DNA of 64,000 nucleotides from Glandiceps talaboti (GCF_964340395.1 NC_135555.1:26872725-26936724), one strand, 5' to 3'; positions 46,130 to 58,856 are shown, numbered from the stretch's first letter. Program-made: numbers and translations. Notes: generated from the sequence alone by a model not told the origin.

Positions 46130-47262
46130 CAGTGTTCTCCCTTGAGGGTTTTCAGGTATTGGGCCCGATATCCTTTAATTTTCGCCGATACGCTATCAGT
46201 TGTCCCAATACGCTATCAGATTGCTTAGGGTTTGGTAAATATTGTTCATCTGTCAATCGGTCAGCTGATGCCTTTGTTGTTTTCAATGTATACTTGCAAC
46301 CTTTGTATTGATCCTTCACACATAAGCGGCAAGTAAAACTAAAGAGTTTCTAATTAGTTCAAATGACTATTCAACCCTCTACCACTACCCAGACAGATTT
46401 CATTCATGCCATCAGTATTATTTTCAATAGGAATAACCTGCGTAAACCCGCTAATGGTAGTGTGATTCACACTATGGTACAGGCTTTCGGTAAATCAAAC
46501 GCAAAACCAGCCTATCTGTAACGTCGGTGCCATTTTGCTATAATAAAGTATGAAAGTTCGACAAACACATGACTTTGGCATTCAGTGTCTCATTCGAGTA
46601 TGTCTCAACCCAAGAGCGATTTGTGTAGTTGGTTTACTCCCATGTCGTGAAATGAGTTGAACAGACTAATACAATGTACAATGTACAATGTACCTTTCGA
46701 TAAAGTGGCGATGTTATCTCCGATTATCAGTTTCATGTTCAATTTTACTCCGAAAACACTTTTTGTTTGTAGTTAGACATTGTAGACTGGTACATCGTAC
46801 GACTAAGATCATGACGATGAGAGCATGGATTTTCCAATATGACGGCCATGACGTCACAAACTATCACAAGTTTTTGAAGTCCTCCATAGGGAAGTATAGT
46901 AATTCTCGTGTATCACAAAATTTCAGACTAACACGATGTCTGCAGGTAGCTAGCTGTACACAAACCTTTCATGTTTTGAAAGTCTAATTTATCTGTGGAC
47001 ATTTAGATTGAAATGATTTCAGCTTTCCTAAGAATAATAATAATAAAAAACACAGGTTTTAAAAAAACTGTTATGAGTTTCTTATTGGTGCTAATATTTT
47101 GTAGTAATAAATTGGCCTTCAACTTTCCTTTGGCCACATAATACATGTACCACTTGTTTGATATAATGATGTACATTGATTTTATCATTAAGTTACTCAA
47201 GAATATAATTATTTTGTCATGTAAATTTATGCTAATGAGCCAATATCCTGGGGAGAACACTG
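46130..47262. mobile_element. hAT-like non-autonomous element
   Basis: Inverted ends CAGTGTTCTCCC at 46130 and its complement ending at 47262, the CAGTG-type end common in hAT elements. The flanks (GCTTAATT left, CTTATTCA right) resemble a mutated 8-bp duplication. No transposase frame is recognised in the 1.1 kb. Confidence 0.7.
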
Positions 47263-47357
47263 CTTATTCAATTGTCTTTTAATCCCAGTGATTATTTTTG
47301 TGAAATACCTCACCGTTTAGCTGTTGCTATGGGGGTGGTCTTGTTGCTAGACACATT

Positions 47358-48363
47358 TAGGTATCTAGGTGTCTCAATCGATTCCTTCCTAAATTGGAAG
47401 TCTCATATCGAAAAAGTGTGTAACATAATCAATCCTAAGGTTGGAATCATTTCTCGTATTCGTCACTATGTGTCAAGATCTGTTTTCATACTCCTTTACA
47501 ACACTTTAATTCTACCTCATCTTAGTTATTGCGTGGAAGTGTGGGGAAACACCTTCCCAACAGCACTACACCCCCTCCTTCGTCTACAAAAAAAGCTTGT
47601 CCGCTTCATAACTTTCTCAGATTACCATGCCCATTCAACTCCTCTCTTTCATCAACTTAAAATTCTTGATTTTTACAAACTCTGTAGTCTTCAAACTTGC
47701 ATTTTCATCTTCGATTTAATACACAATTGCTATATTCACAATCTTGAGCATTACTTCGAAGTTCATTTGACCCATAACTATCCAATCAAAGCAAGATCCA
47801 ATGCAAATTTACCAATCCCAAAGGCCAACTTGACACAAACTTAGTGTAATTTTAACTACGCAGCAGTCAAGGCATGGAATGCAGTACCCCTACCAATTAA
47901 ATCGCTTCACAGTCGGGAAAAATTTAAGTCTGAATTAAAACAGTTTTTATTCAGTTAGTGACATTCCATATACATGTATATAGCCCATTTATTTATTTGT
48001 GACAGCAGTGATTTGTAAAATTTGTACAACTTTAGTTTATGAATATTAAATTAGTATGTGTATGAATGTATGATTGGTTTGTTTTGTTTTTTCTATGAGT
48101 GAGTGTGATGCGTGTGTATATAAAGAACATTTGTTATGTATATATTTATTTTTATAACAGTGTAACCAGCAATACATTATATTAAGCATGTCTGTCAGGA
48201 CCTTGGACCTCGATTAGTTCAGAAAGAACTACTGTCCTTGGTCCTCACCAGAATTTTATTTTGTCCCTAGACATTGTATTTTTTTTTCTCTTTCATTTCT
48301 ATATATTTATTCAATATCTGTATAAACTGTATAAGTTCTGGTGAAATAAATTTCAATTCAATT
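47358..48363 (+). pseudogene. 5'-truncated non-LTR retrotransposon, ORF2 C-terminus
   Basis: Begins in the middle of ORF2 with FRYLGVSIDSFLNWKSHIEK, followed by SRSVFILLYNTLILPHLSYC, LRLQKKLVRFITFSDYHAHS and LHNLEHYFEVHLTHNYPI-type segments, the C-terminal part of a CR1/L2/RTE-like protein. A stop at 47844 precedes the last part (YAAVKAWNAVPLPIKSLHSR, FKSELKQFLFS). A ~420-bp 3' UTR ends in AATAAATTTC and an (ATTCA)-type short repeat at 48350-48363. It is inserted in an F1 monomer. Confidence 0.88.
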
Positions 48364-48511
48364 CATATTTGCAAACATTTTTTGAATGCTTAGACACCCC
48401 TAAGAATGTTTCCATCATATTTCAGACCAATCTGACCAATAGTTTTTGAGTAAATTTTTTGACCAAAAAATTGTATTTTTCGACCCAAATCACACACCAG
48501 TAGTAATATCA

Positions 48512-49932
48512 TTTTTGCCTTCTGTAAGGAAGGTTTTAATATAGCGATGAAGTCTGTGTGTCGGTGCGCGTGCGCGTGCATGTGTGTGTGTGTGTGTGTG
48601 TGTATCACCATTTCCGAAAAAACGGCTGCATCAATTAAAACGAAATTTCATAGACATCTTCCGTAGGGTAATGGCAAGAACTGATTAGGTTTTGGTAATA
48701 ATCCGATGAATATTAATGACCAATTTGAGTGAGTATTTAATCGATCGAACGAGTATAAAGTTGGCGTCAGATTCAGATTCAGGTAGCGTTATCTTATGAA
48801 TGTTATATTGAGCGTCAGATGGCCTCAGATCCAAAGACACCCGATGGACTCAAACCTGAAATAATACCATTGAGACTACAGGGAAGGATTCTGCTTTGGG
48901 TGTATTCGGATCTGAGGCTATCTGACACTCAATATGACGCTACCTGAATCTGAATCTGACACCAACTTTATACTCGTGCTCTACATAGCTCTACACTGAG
49001 AAAGACTGTTTTCAGGGGTTTCGTATGTGCCAACCTTATTTTGTGTTTCCCTTGGATCTGCACTCTGCATTGGCTGGACAAACACGAGAAAAAAGAAGAC
49101 CGAGGCAGGGTATTTAAATGATTCAAACTCACCAGAAAACAATTTTTTTTCTTGGCCTTAAAATAGGTTTACAATGAGCACGGAGTTCACAAATAGGTGA
49201 AATATTTATCATCGTTTCAATTTCGTCAAATATGGACTAATCGTTTTCAAATTTCACACACTAATGCGCAGATAAATAAAGAGAAATTGTGTCTTTTTAA
49301 ATTTTCGATTAGAAGTTTAGAAAGTATGATATTGACCTCGAACCGTCTCCTTTTTACCATGTTCTTTTCCGATTTCTCTCGATAACAAACTACCGCTGTT
49401 TATTGCAAGGCTTGTACATAATCATTTATCTAGCTCTGTATCTCAGGATATAAATACACTCTCACATATTTATGAAGTGTAATAATCTATAATTTATACC
49501 CAAATCATGTGTGTGGTCAAAATATGGAAAATAGACCAAGCCTCGCCTAGCCTACGAAGAAAATTTCGCGACAATGTATCAATAATGGTGACCTATACAT
49601 TGACCTCTATATAATTAGTGTACAGTGAGGGCGCGCCACTCAACAAAATCTTCACAATTTTCCCGTAGTGATTAAAGGAATGTGTAAACTCGTGGTGGGA
49701 CAGAAGGAAGTTCAACATGCACATGCCATATCTCGGGTATGTAGGGGATCGCGAAAGCCGAGTGAAGTCGAAGATGGCAAGCTTTCCTGTGCTGAGAATA
49801 GGAGGCATGGCGGGCAGTTCAACAACATTTTTGACAACTAACTTTCATTGGGACTTGACGAATCACAGATATAGAGCTAAATTTCTTGCAAAAATCATGA
49901 AATTCCTTACGGAAGGCATTCAGTTTAAATCT
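48512..49932 (-). mobile_element. F4 element nested in F1
   Basis: On the minus strand it starts CAGATTTAAACTGAATGCCT at 49932 and ends with a (CA)n/(GC) tract (about 48553-48605) and CCTTCCTTACAGAAGGCA at 48515. The end motifs TGCCTTCCGTAAGG and TGCCTTCTGTAAGG are inverted copies with one mismatch. A fold-back element lies inside at 48749-48977. 49000-49900 has no recognisable gene. Confidence 0.75.
48749..48977. mobile_element. fold-back MITE
   Basis: Two ~95-bp arms in inverted orientation: ACGAGTATAAAGTTGGCGTC ... CAGATTCAGATTCAGGTAGC ... CCTCAGATCC, with about ten differences and one short insertion in the left arm. The central loop is about 35 bp. It would form a long hairpin. Confidence 0.85.
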
Positions 49933-50384
49933 GGTGATTTGAACAATTTCCCAACTAGACACCCAAGGTAATACACCCATCAAATATCATGGCAATCAGT
50001 ACATGCAGGAAATTTAACCTGTCAAACACAGTATGATCATGGAGGTCTTGATATGACTATTTTTCTTTCCCCATAAAATGTATGACTTCTTATTCTTTGT
50101 ACAAATTGCTTTTTTGAATGCCTAAGGATTGTGCATTTATAGGAACCTGTTTTAATCATAGTGTCTAAGATTTAATTCAGCTGTGCTAAAAACAGGCCTA
50201 GGTTGCCAAGCAACCTTAAACAGATGTTAATCTTTATGCCACTGACACTGACATGTGAAGTAGCCCATAAAAGATTTAATGATTTCATTGCATCAATAAA
50301 ACAAGAATCTTTCATTTCCAGGCTGAAGTCAAAGCATTTTGTAATACAACAAATCACATTTTGAAACGTAAAATGCACATTTCT

Positions 50385-50495
50385 GATGCGATCATTTTCA
50401 TTTGAACAATTTCCCAACTAGACACCCAAGGTAATGCACCCATCAAATATGGCAATCGGCCCAACAGTTTTTCACTTTAAGTCAATTTTAAAATA
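50385..50495 (+). mobile_element. F1 tail fragment
   Basis: Only TTTGAACAATTTCCCAACTA ... CAGTTTTTCACTTTAAGT of the F1 non-repeated part, without a (CA)n or hairpin. 50496-50928 shows nothing recognisable. Confidence 0.7.
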
Positions 50496-50928
50496 GGCGG
50501 GGTAGGTAGATTTTTGTTTTATTTTATTTCATTATAAATTTTTTTCATGTGTGAGTGTCTAGTTCTGGTTTTCCAATGTTTTCTAAACGGTCTCTGTGTT
50601 GTTTATTTCTTCCTATATCAGATGTACAGCCATTACAGATTGGAAGAATAGTTTTATATTGTCTTTTTAAGTTGACATGTAGAAGTGGTTCAGTTCTTCA
50701 GCTCTTCAATATGCAGTTTTGTTTTAGCGATGCAATAAAGTGGTTAGTGGTTCATATGATGTCTCACTATAAAACACATTTTACACAGAAGTTGGTAATG
50801 TATTGTACTTTTATACCATAGTCACCATTTTTATAACAAAAATCTACTGTTATGAAAAATTGCACAAAATCTCAGAAAAAAAATGACTGGGAAATGCACA
50901 CAAGAAAAAGAAAAATAAGAGGAATTTG

Positions 50929-51109
50929 AGGTTGGCTATAAATAATTCCAGTGTCTTACAGCTTTAACCCTGGAAAATTTTAATGATGAATGAAATAAAC
51001 TAGTGATCTAAAATAATTTTGAGGCAATTTGAATTTCAATTTCTAACAAATTTACCAAGTCAACAACATTCAACTTGTACAAGTTGTAGTAGATATATAT
51101 AGGGAAGAA
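50929..51109. repeat. flank shared with 33011-33200
   Basis: ATTTGAGGTTGGCTATAAAT ... CAACTTGTAC is nearly identical to 33013-33200, so the MITE and its left flank were copied together. Confidence 0.8.
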
Positions 51110-51685
51110 ATGTATTAATCGCCATCTTAGTTTCCGGACGGCGACAATCCCCGCCAAGTACCCGAAAGAGAGTCATTCTCAGCCATACGTTACAGTGGTA
51201 ACACTCGTTCATGTTCTATTACCTTTCATAAAGAAAACACAACGAAATGGTTGAAGTGATCTTTTTTTTTCTTTCTTTTCATCACAACAACAAAATCTGC
51301 GTGATCAAAAGTGTTGTAAACTAAACCAGAAAGAATTATCGGACTGGCTAAACTTCCCGATGAACTGGAGTAAGGTCCAAGTCCAAGTCCAAGTAAGCCT
51401 CGATAGTACTATAGTACGTGAAAAAATCGTCTCAAACTAGCGATACAACTTTCAAAATATAACTTGACATGTCTTCATTTGTTAGAGTTATACAATTCAA
51501 GACGGGTTTTCACTCGAAAACAACAATTCTGTTAATTTGACACTCTGAACGCAGCGATTTCTCGGACGATGTTACCACTGTAACGTATGGCTGACAACGA
51601 CTGGCTTCCGGGTTAGTCCCTCGTGCATCCGGGTACCTGGGATTGTCGCCGTACGGAAACTTAAGAAAGATGGCGATTAATACAT
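51110..51685. mobile_element. 576-bp MITE with long imperfect TIRs
   Basis: Left ATGTATTAATCGCCATCTTA ... GCGACAATCC ... AGTACCC and right GGGTACCTGGGATTGTCGCC ... GATGGCGATTAATACAT are inverted over about 90 bp, including CAGCCATACGTTACAGTGGT and its complement. It is nested in a repeat also present at 33011-33720. Confidence 0.85.
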
Positions 51686-52345
51686 ACATCGTCTGATATT
51701 TTAATTTACAGTGTGTGACCGGCGCCTGTCAGCAGACTCGGCCATTTTTTTCATCATTCCATTGTATTTAAACCTTGTACTTGACATTTCGCAATATTTA
51801 TAATTCTCAACAAAATACCTCAACATGCCTCACTTCGCTCGTACTCAAAGCAGCCCCTCGCGGTATGATCACTGATGACATGACGAGAGAGAACCTTTTC
51901 GGATTTACATGTAAAACGGGGAGAGATACGCAAAACGTAATGCAAAGTCTGAAGCCAAATTAAAGTTGTAATTATTTTAATTATTTTTACTTGCCAAATA
52001 TTTGCATTTTGGAAAGGCAAGACACGTTCATGTCGTTTAACATTACATGTGACTGTCGGCCAATAAACAAAGTTTGGTTGATTCACAGTCCGCAGTTAGA
52101 CTGCTCTTGCATAACTTCAACCGCATGCCTAGGCATGCCTTCCTTACGCAAGTTGTCTTAATTCTGGTTCACTGTCACTCCAAATTGCACGATAATATAG
52201 AATTAATCACAAGTTACATGTTATCTGAAAACCACATTTTTATAGTGGGTCTGAAGTGTGATTTTAGTGAGTACCAAGAACGTCCTGTGTTACTTGCTGT
52301 GGAAATTCACCCGGTCAAATGAGGTCAGCTTCAGCTTCTGGTCGA
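51686..52345. other. no recognisable feature
   Basis: Between the MITE and an F2 copy. Short open frames on both strands (up to 88 codons) have no family resemblance. Confidence 0.45.
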
Positions 52346-52349
52346 ATCA

Positions 52350-53010
52350 GGATAGAGTATGCAAATAAGGATGTTGCGGACTGGCTGATTATGTAGAAGG
52401 GGTGCAGAATTTGGATTTGAAGTTTACAACCCTGTTTCGAATAAACGCTTGTCACTTCATGCATTTGGGCGCCCAATGCGTAGAATTATGACTATAGCAC
52501 ATATTACATTGCTTGTTTGACGTCAATAGTGTCTTTTGAAAAGTGGCAGTTTACTTAAAGTCTCGTCGACTGATTTCCAATATGGCGTCGGTCATAATAC
52601 TCATTAATATATTCATTTTTTTTTCAAATTACAAAAAAAAAATCATAAAAATGAAGATGTGCTGACTTGAAATTAACAAACCTGAGTAAGCTACCCCCTG
52701 CGCATCAACACACCAGATATCAAAGCAATCTAACAAGAAGTTTTCACGGAGATGATGAAAATGACATTTTATGAAAAAAAATCATAAAAAATTGAAAATG
52801 GCACAGATCAACTTGGCATGAACAAAGCTGAATAGCCTCCCCCCAGGGAACATGCACACCAAATATCTAAGAATACTGACTGTCACTTTCGGAGAAAATA
52901 ATGAAAATATAAAAGTTTGACGGACACCTATGATTCACTCTACTCTCTATACTCTATACAACCTATACCTAAAGCTACGCTTTCAGCTTTCGCTGACAGC
53001 GGAGCTAAAA
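52350..53010 (+). mobile_element. F2 element, copy 2
   Basis: Matches 32345-33007 closely over about 660 bp, through the terminal hairpin (AGCTACGCTTTCAGC / GCTGACAGCGGAGCT) and CTAAAAAAA. The neighbouring repeat lies on the other side here than at 33 kb, so the F2 copies moved separately. 53011-53381 holds nothing recognisable. Confidence 0.85.
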
Positions 53011-53381
53011 AAAGGTTTTGGGTTGGCGTCAAAAACTAAGAGGGGTTGGGTAACCGGAACCAAACAACTTTTTTTTTATTTGGCCATATCAAGGTATCAA
53101 GACTTTGTTCACATTATGAACAAGAGACATGAAGCAGCCAAACTTGCATTAACTTACACAATACGCAACACATTCACCATGTGCATCACCATATTGTAAA
53201 CATGCAGTCCAACTGTTGTGCTTCTAATTGCCACAAAACCTCTCAACAAACAAAGATTTAAATGTTTAGTGGCTTCAAAAGAGTGCTAAGATATTGAAGA
53301 GATTTACAATTCTCATTCAGATTGAATGGTTCTTTTCACTAGCATTATGTAACGCCCAGATATGCTGAAAATACTAATTAC

Positions 53382-53530
53382 CTTAACATAAGATTCATCA
53401 GTTGAAGTCCTTCTCCTTGCAGGAATTTAGCTCTGTTTGACATAAACATCAAAGCTGAACACAAACAGTTGAACAGATTCTCCATCATTTCAAATTCTTC
53501 ATTTGATGATGGATCATGTCGTTTAAAGGC
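53382..53530 (-). CDS. CTNNBL1 exon (FKRHDPSSNEEFEMMENLF)
   Basis: A 149-bp exon with acceptor CTTGGACAG and donor GTAATT. It starts in phase 0 and encodes AFKRHDPSSNEEFEMMENLF, NCLCSALMFMSNRAKFLQGE and GLQLMNLML plus two bases of Arg. Human CTNNBL1 has VFKRHNPSTAEEQEMMENLF and FLKGEGLQLMNLML. This belongs to the armadillo-like superhelix. Confidence 0.96.
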
Positions 53531-53565
53531 CTGTCCAAGAATTAAAAATGCAGAAAAACACATTA

Positions 53566-55322
53566 ATTGTGATGTTACAATACACTACACATGTGGTATG
53601 GTGCTTGTGATGTTACAGTACTCTACACATATGGTATGGTGCTTGTGATGTCACCGAAAATGCCACATGTGGTATGGTGCATGTGATGTCACAGTAAACT
53701 CCACATGTGGTATGGTGCATGTGATGTTACAATACACTACACATGTGGTATGGTGCTTGTGATGTTACAGTAAACTACACATGTGGAATGTTGCTTGTGA
53801 TGTTACAATACACTGCACATGTGGTGCATGTGCTTGTGATGTCACAGTAAACTACACATGTGGTGTAAGGTGCATGTGATGTCACAGTAAACTCCACATG
53901 TGGTATGGTGCATGTGATGTTACAGTACACTACACATGTGGTGCATGTGCTTTTGATGTCACAGAATATGACACATGTGGTATGGTGCATGTGATGTTAC
54001 TGTACACTACACATGTGGTATGGTGCATGTGATGTCACAGTAAACTCCACATGTGGTATGGTGCATGTGATGTTACAGTAAACTACACATGTGGTATGGT
54101 GCATGTGATGTTACAATACACTACACATGTGGTATGGTGCATGTGTTGTTACAGTTAACTACACATGTGGTATGGTGCATGTGATGTTACAATACACTAC
54201 ACATGTGGTATGGTGCATGTGTTGTTACAGTTAACTACACATGTGGTATGGTGCATGTGATGTCACAGTAAACTACACATGTGGTATGGTGCATGTGATG
54301 TTACAGTAAACTACACATGTGGTATGGTGCTTGTGATGTTACAATACACTACACATGTGGTATGGTGCTTGTGATGTTACAATACACTACACATGTGGTA
54401 TGGTGCTTGTGATGTTACAGTACAATACACATGTGGTATGGTGCATGTGATGTTACTGTACACTACACATGTGGTATGGTGCATGTGATGTCACAGTAAA
54501 CTACACATGTGGTATGGTGCACGTGATGTCACAGTAAACTACACATGAGGTATGGTGCATGTGATGTCACAGTACGATACACATGTGGTATGGTGCATGT
54601 GATGTCACAGTACAATACATATGTGGTATGGTGCATGTGATGTTACAATACACTACACATGTGGTATGGTGCATGTGATGTCACAGTAAACGTCACATGT
54701 GGTATGGTGCATGTGATGTCACAGTAAACTACACATGTGGTATGGTGCATGTGATGTTACAATACACTACACATGTGGTATGGTGCATGTGATGTTACAG
54801 TAAACGTCACATGCGGTATGGTGCTTGTGATGTCACAGTAAACGTCACATGTGGTATGGTGCATGTGATGTCACAGTAAACTACACATGTGGTATGGTGC
54901 ATGTGATGTTACAATACACTACACATGTGGTATGGTGCATGTGATGTCACAGTAAACGTCACATGCGGTATGGTGCTTGTGATGTCACAGTACAATACAC
55001 GTGGTATGGTGCATGTTATGTTACAATACACTACACATGTGGTATGGTGCATGTGATGTTAAGTAAACGTCACATGTGGTATGGTGCGTGTGATGTTACA
55101 GTAAACTACACATGTGGTATGGTGCATGTGATGTTACAGTAAACTCCACATGTGGTATGGTGCTTGTGATGTTACTGTACACTACGTATGTGGTATGGTG
55201 CATGTGATGTTACAGTAAACTCCACATGTGGTATGGTGCATGTGATGTTACAGTAAACTACACATGTGGTGTATGGTGCTTGTGATGTTACTGTACACTA
55301 CATACGTGGTATGGTGCATGTT
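53566..55322. repeat. 38-bp minisatellite, about 46 copies
   Basis: Units ACACATGTGGTATGGTGCAT and GTGATGTTACAGTAAACT with variants (TTAC/TCAC, CAGTAAAC/CAATACAC, CATG/CTTG). The first unit lies about 35 bp upstream of exon 53382-53530, so branch point and pyrimidine tract fall at the edge of the array. Non-coding. Confidence 0.97.
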
Positions 55323-55680
55323 TATGGAACAGATGTCAATAAGCTTAAGTGTGGTAATACACATCTTTAATGAAATCAATATCCCAATTTAGGGTTTAGG
55401 TGAAAAAATGATCACTAACCAAGAGTGAGATCTATATATTTTTATGAAATCAAAGCAAACATTTTCCTTGGAAAATACATCACTTCAGTCAATGAAATGG
55501 ACATGTATAAAAATCTAATCTCTTTCCACTAGAAGGAAATATTTCTCATGAAGTTTAAACACTTGCTTTGTCATTGTGTCTTGACAAAGATGATTGATGG
55601 CTAAATCTCACAGATTTTGACAACTATGGACACACTTTCTGTGCATATTTTCATTAATAATGGACACCATTATTAACGTA
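55323..55680. other. no recognisable feature
   Basis: A/T-rich intron sequence between the 38-bp array and the 55.7-58.7 kb nest. No gene or repeat seen. Confidence 0.5.
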
Positions 55681-55779
55681 TATAGTCTGGTTCCAATTTC
55701 AGAAAATGTGAACGCTGTAGGCATTTTGGACTAAATACTGGAAGGCAACTTTTTGGGGTAATTTGATGGTGCTGATTCA

Positions 55780-57036
55780 AAAAAAATACCACCAATGGCA
55801 TTGTAGCACAACTGTACAGTTTTTAAAAATATTTATCCATATGCTAGTACATGCTAAGAATAGGTGTTCATTTGCTGAATCCAGTTGCCTATCCAACCAC
55901 GTTTGCGATATACAACGTGATCATTTGGCTGTTGCTATGGGCGTGGTCATGTTGCTAGATATATTTGCATATATTTTTTAATGTTTTTGTTCACCTGTGT
56001 ATGAATTCCTGATATTATCTTTGCAATATACGTGATTATTTGGCTGTTGCTAAGGGCATGGTCTTGTTGCTAGGCAAATTTACATATATTTTTTAATATT
56101 TATTCAATTGTCTATTAATCCCTATTGTTATCTTCGCAATAAATGTGATCATTTGGTTGTTGCTATGGGCATGGTCTTGTTGCTAGGCACATTTACATAC
56201 ATTTTTAATATATTTGTCTTTCAATTCCTGTTATTTTTGCAATATACATGGTTATTTGGCAGTTGTAGTGTGGTCTTGTTGCTAGGCAAATTTACATACA
56301 TTTCTTGAATGTTTGTTCAATTGTCTATTAATCCCTGTTACCTTTGTGAAATACACCACCATTTGGCGGGTGCTGGTTGCTAGGGATATTTGCATACATT
56401 TTTTGAATGTTTACACACTTGCCTATCAGATGATATTGTTATTTAACCAAAATATACTGCCATTTGGTTGTTGCTCATAGCGTGGTCATGGTTGCTAGGG
56501 CAAATTGTGTCAAAATATTTGAAGATCTGCAGAATAACAATTCCAGAAACATCTCACCTAGTTTTAGTCTCATTGACTAAGTACTTTTTGCGATGTACAT
56601 TTTTAAAACCAAAATTCACATTTTAACACATAATTTGCATATTGCTGATGAGATCATTATATGCTTCACATTTCTTCATCTATACACCCACAGATGCGTC
56701 CCTATTAAATTTCAGCTGCTGAGTAGTTTTGGAATTATAGGTTTTTGACTAAAAATACACATTGTTAGCCCTAATTTGCATATTACTGAGGTAATCATAA
56801 TGTCATGAACAAATCTTAATTTACTCACCCCTAAGAATGTTCCCACCAAATTCCATGCCAATCTGCCCAGTGATTTTGGAGTTTAAGTTTTTTGACCAAA
56901 AATCACATATTTTGACCTAAAACCCACATATCTGATTCAATCATTTTCATTTGAACAATTTCCCAACTAGACACCAGAAGTAACATGACCACCAAATATC
57001 AAAGCAATCGGTCAAGCAGTTTTTGGCTTTAAGTTG

Positions 57037-57117
<81 letters not shown>

Positions 57118-57165
57118 ACAGACACACACACACACACATACACACACACACATACAGAAGGACAC

Positions 57166-57200
<35 letters not shown>

Positions 57201-57250
57201 CTGCACCATGCCTATTGCACCACTGAGCCTTATCAATTCAGTTGTGTTAA
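55780..57250 (+). mobile_element. F1 element, near complete
   Basis: 5' ATACCACCAATGGCATTGTAGC, about six ~115-bp monomers, ~150-bp monomers with TAATTTGCATATTGCTGATG, a tail with AACAATTTCCCAACTAGACA, a long (CA)n then (GACA)n (57040-57200), and the hairpin ending CAGTTGTGTTAAAAA. Confidence 0.88.
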
Positions 57251-58340
57251 AAATCGCTCTTCTTTTTCAACATCGCTCTTCTGTTTAAAAAATCGCTCTT
57301 CTGTTTAGACATCACTTTTCTGTTTGAAAATCACTCCTGGGGACCTCGTTAGTTTCTCTGGATCTGACACCAAAGAGAGTTGACCATACTTTTTCTACTG
57401 TTCTCAACACTACGTTTCTAATGGTACTTCGTTGTGAAGTTTATTCTCCGTATCTGTGTTATTGTCTACCATACTTCTTTTGTCACCTGATAATTTTATT
57501 ATTATCATTTCAGATGTATCGTTATCACTGCTTGTTTTGTCTGTTGATAATGTGTCATTCAGTGAGGCCATATTAATTTTGTTGATGTTGTACTATAATA
57601 GTGGTTGCATTGATAAAATTAAGAGTTTGAATATTGTCGGTTTCTCTTGTTCTCAAAAATGAACATTTTGAATAAACACAAACAAACCCACATCCCACTG
57701 CTGCCACCAATGTGAAGTTCCATAGTTTCTATTGTGGGATTATGGCAAATAAACAAGACATAATTAACAAAGTTAATGCTCAGCACACCAAATGATATGA
57801 GAACACAAGAAATGAAGTGAAAAGTCAATAAACAAATATTTATTAACTCTGAAATCAAATTGACAATAATAAGAATAATATGCTGTATGATAAAAGGAAA
57901 AGGGGGTGGGGGCGTCTACTGTAAGGGCAAGAGGGATAATATTTACTCAACACACTAGTCAAGTGTCTATCATAGGGAATAAGTTCACACTGGCCCAATG
58001 ACACACAGGTCAGGGCTATCGTCTACTACGTACAGAGTCCAGACTTAGGACCCAAGCTAAGATTCTTCCAGGGACAATAAAAATAAGGGAAGATGATTTG
58101 TGTACAATTTAGCATGCAAACCAAAAGTATGGACCAAAATCTTAGTGTGCTAAACTGAGAAAGCCTTTGGCAAGAAAAGGGGGGACTGCTCATCGAGCTG
58201 TGGTAAACATGGGTTATTTATACCCTACAGGTGGATCCCATTTTGAAACAGAAAAGCAATGTTGAAACAGAAGAGTGATTTTTCAAACAGAAGAGCAAGT
58301 TTTCAAACAGCCATTGATAATACAAACAGAAGAGCGATTT
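57251..58340. mobile_element. TIR element with multiple subterminal AATCGCTCTTCTGTTT repeats
   Basis: The left end has four direct copies of (A)ATCGCTCTTCTGTTT-like units (57251-57345). The right end has four in inverted orientation (AAACAGAAGAGCGATTT, about 58238-58340). The middle includes no recognisable transposase. Arrays of subterminal repeats like these usually bind a transposase, but the superfamily is unknown. Confidence 0.7.
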
Positions 58341-58856
58341 GTCGCTTTTTTGGCCACAGTAACATAGGAAAAACTGTGCACAAAATATCAAAGATTCAAC
58401 ATGGCCACTGTATTGAATTCTCCCCATGATGATACATTGCTCACAACATGTATCTTACTTGATCAGAAGTTGGGAAAAAGGCATCGTGATGGCTTTATTA
58501 AAGTATTTTTACTCAATGATGTTTCTTTCTAGCTAATTTTAATACAAAAAGTCAAATATACGCAAATGTATGCAAATTTGACAGGTAAGATCTCAAAATT
58601 TCACTTTGAAGGCATGTTTTTTTAATTGACCACCATAAAATTACTATATAAAGTAAAGTTGCCTTCCAACTTCTACCTAAAAAATGCCTACAAGACAATT
58701 TTCCAGCGACTTTTTCTGGTATTAGAACTATAGTATGATACTATAATTATAGTAAATTATAGATAGGTGATATGTGAATATAGTTAAATAAGCATGTAAT
58801 TATAGTAAATTATAGAACAGGTGATATGTGAATGCATGAATGCAGTGAGAAATATA
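58341..58856. other. no recognisable gene; end of the nest
   Basis: Contains the right inverted repeat of the 55.7-58.7 kb element and two copies of an ATAGTAAATTATAGA motif. Nothing else is supported. Confidence 0.5.

Larger units (their letters stand above)
45540..50195 (+). mobile_element. F1 element carrying three nested insertions
   Basis: The 5' end is ATAGTGCCAATGGCGTTGTAGT. Monomers to 46129 follow, then a hAT-like insertion (46130-47262). One more monomer, then a 5'-truncated non-LTR insertion (47358-48363). F1 then continues to about 48512, where an F4 element is inserted. The F1 tail resumes at 49933 with ATTTGAACAATTTCCCAACT and ends CAGCTGTGCTAAAAA. The F1 pieces on each side of the insertions are consecutive parts of the family. 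Confidence 0.8.
55716..58692. mobile_element. outer TIR element of a nest
   Basis: TGTAGGCATTTT at 55716-55727 and AAAATGCCTACA at 58681-58692 are inverted. The similarity continues inward for about 75 bp (TGGAAGGCAACTTT, then TAATTTGATGGTG/TAATTTTATGGTG) and loosely outward. The inside holds an F1 element and a second TIR element. No transposase was found, and the exact outer limits are uncertain. Confidence 0.65.

Noticed and set aside
57030-57236. Thr-His and Cys-Val open frames of 67-84 codons
   Set aside because: They are translations of (CA)n and (GACA)n microsatellite sequence.
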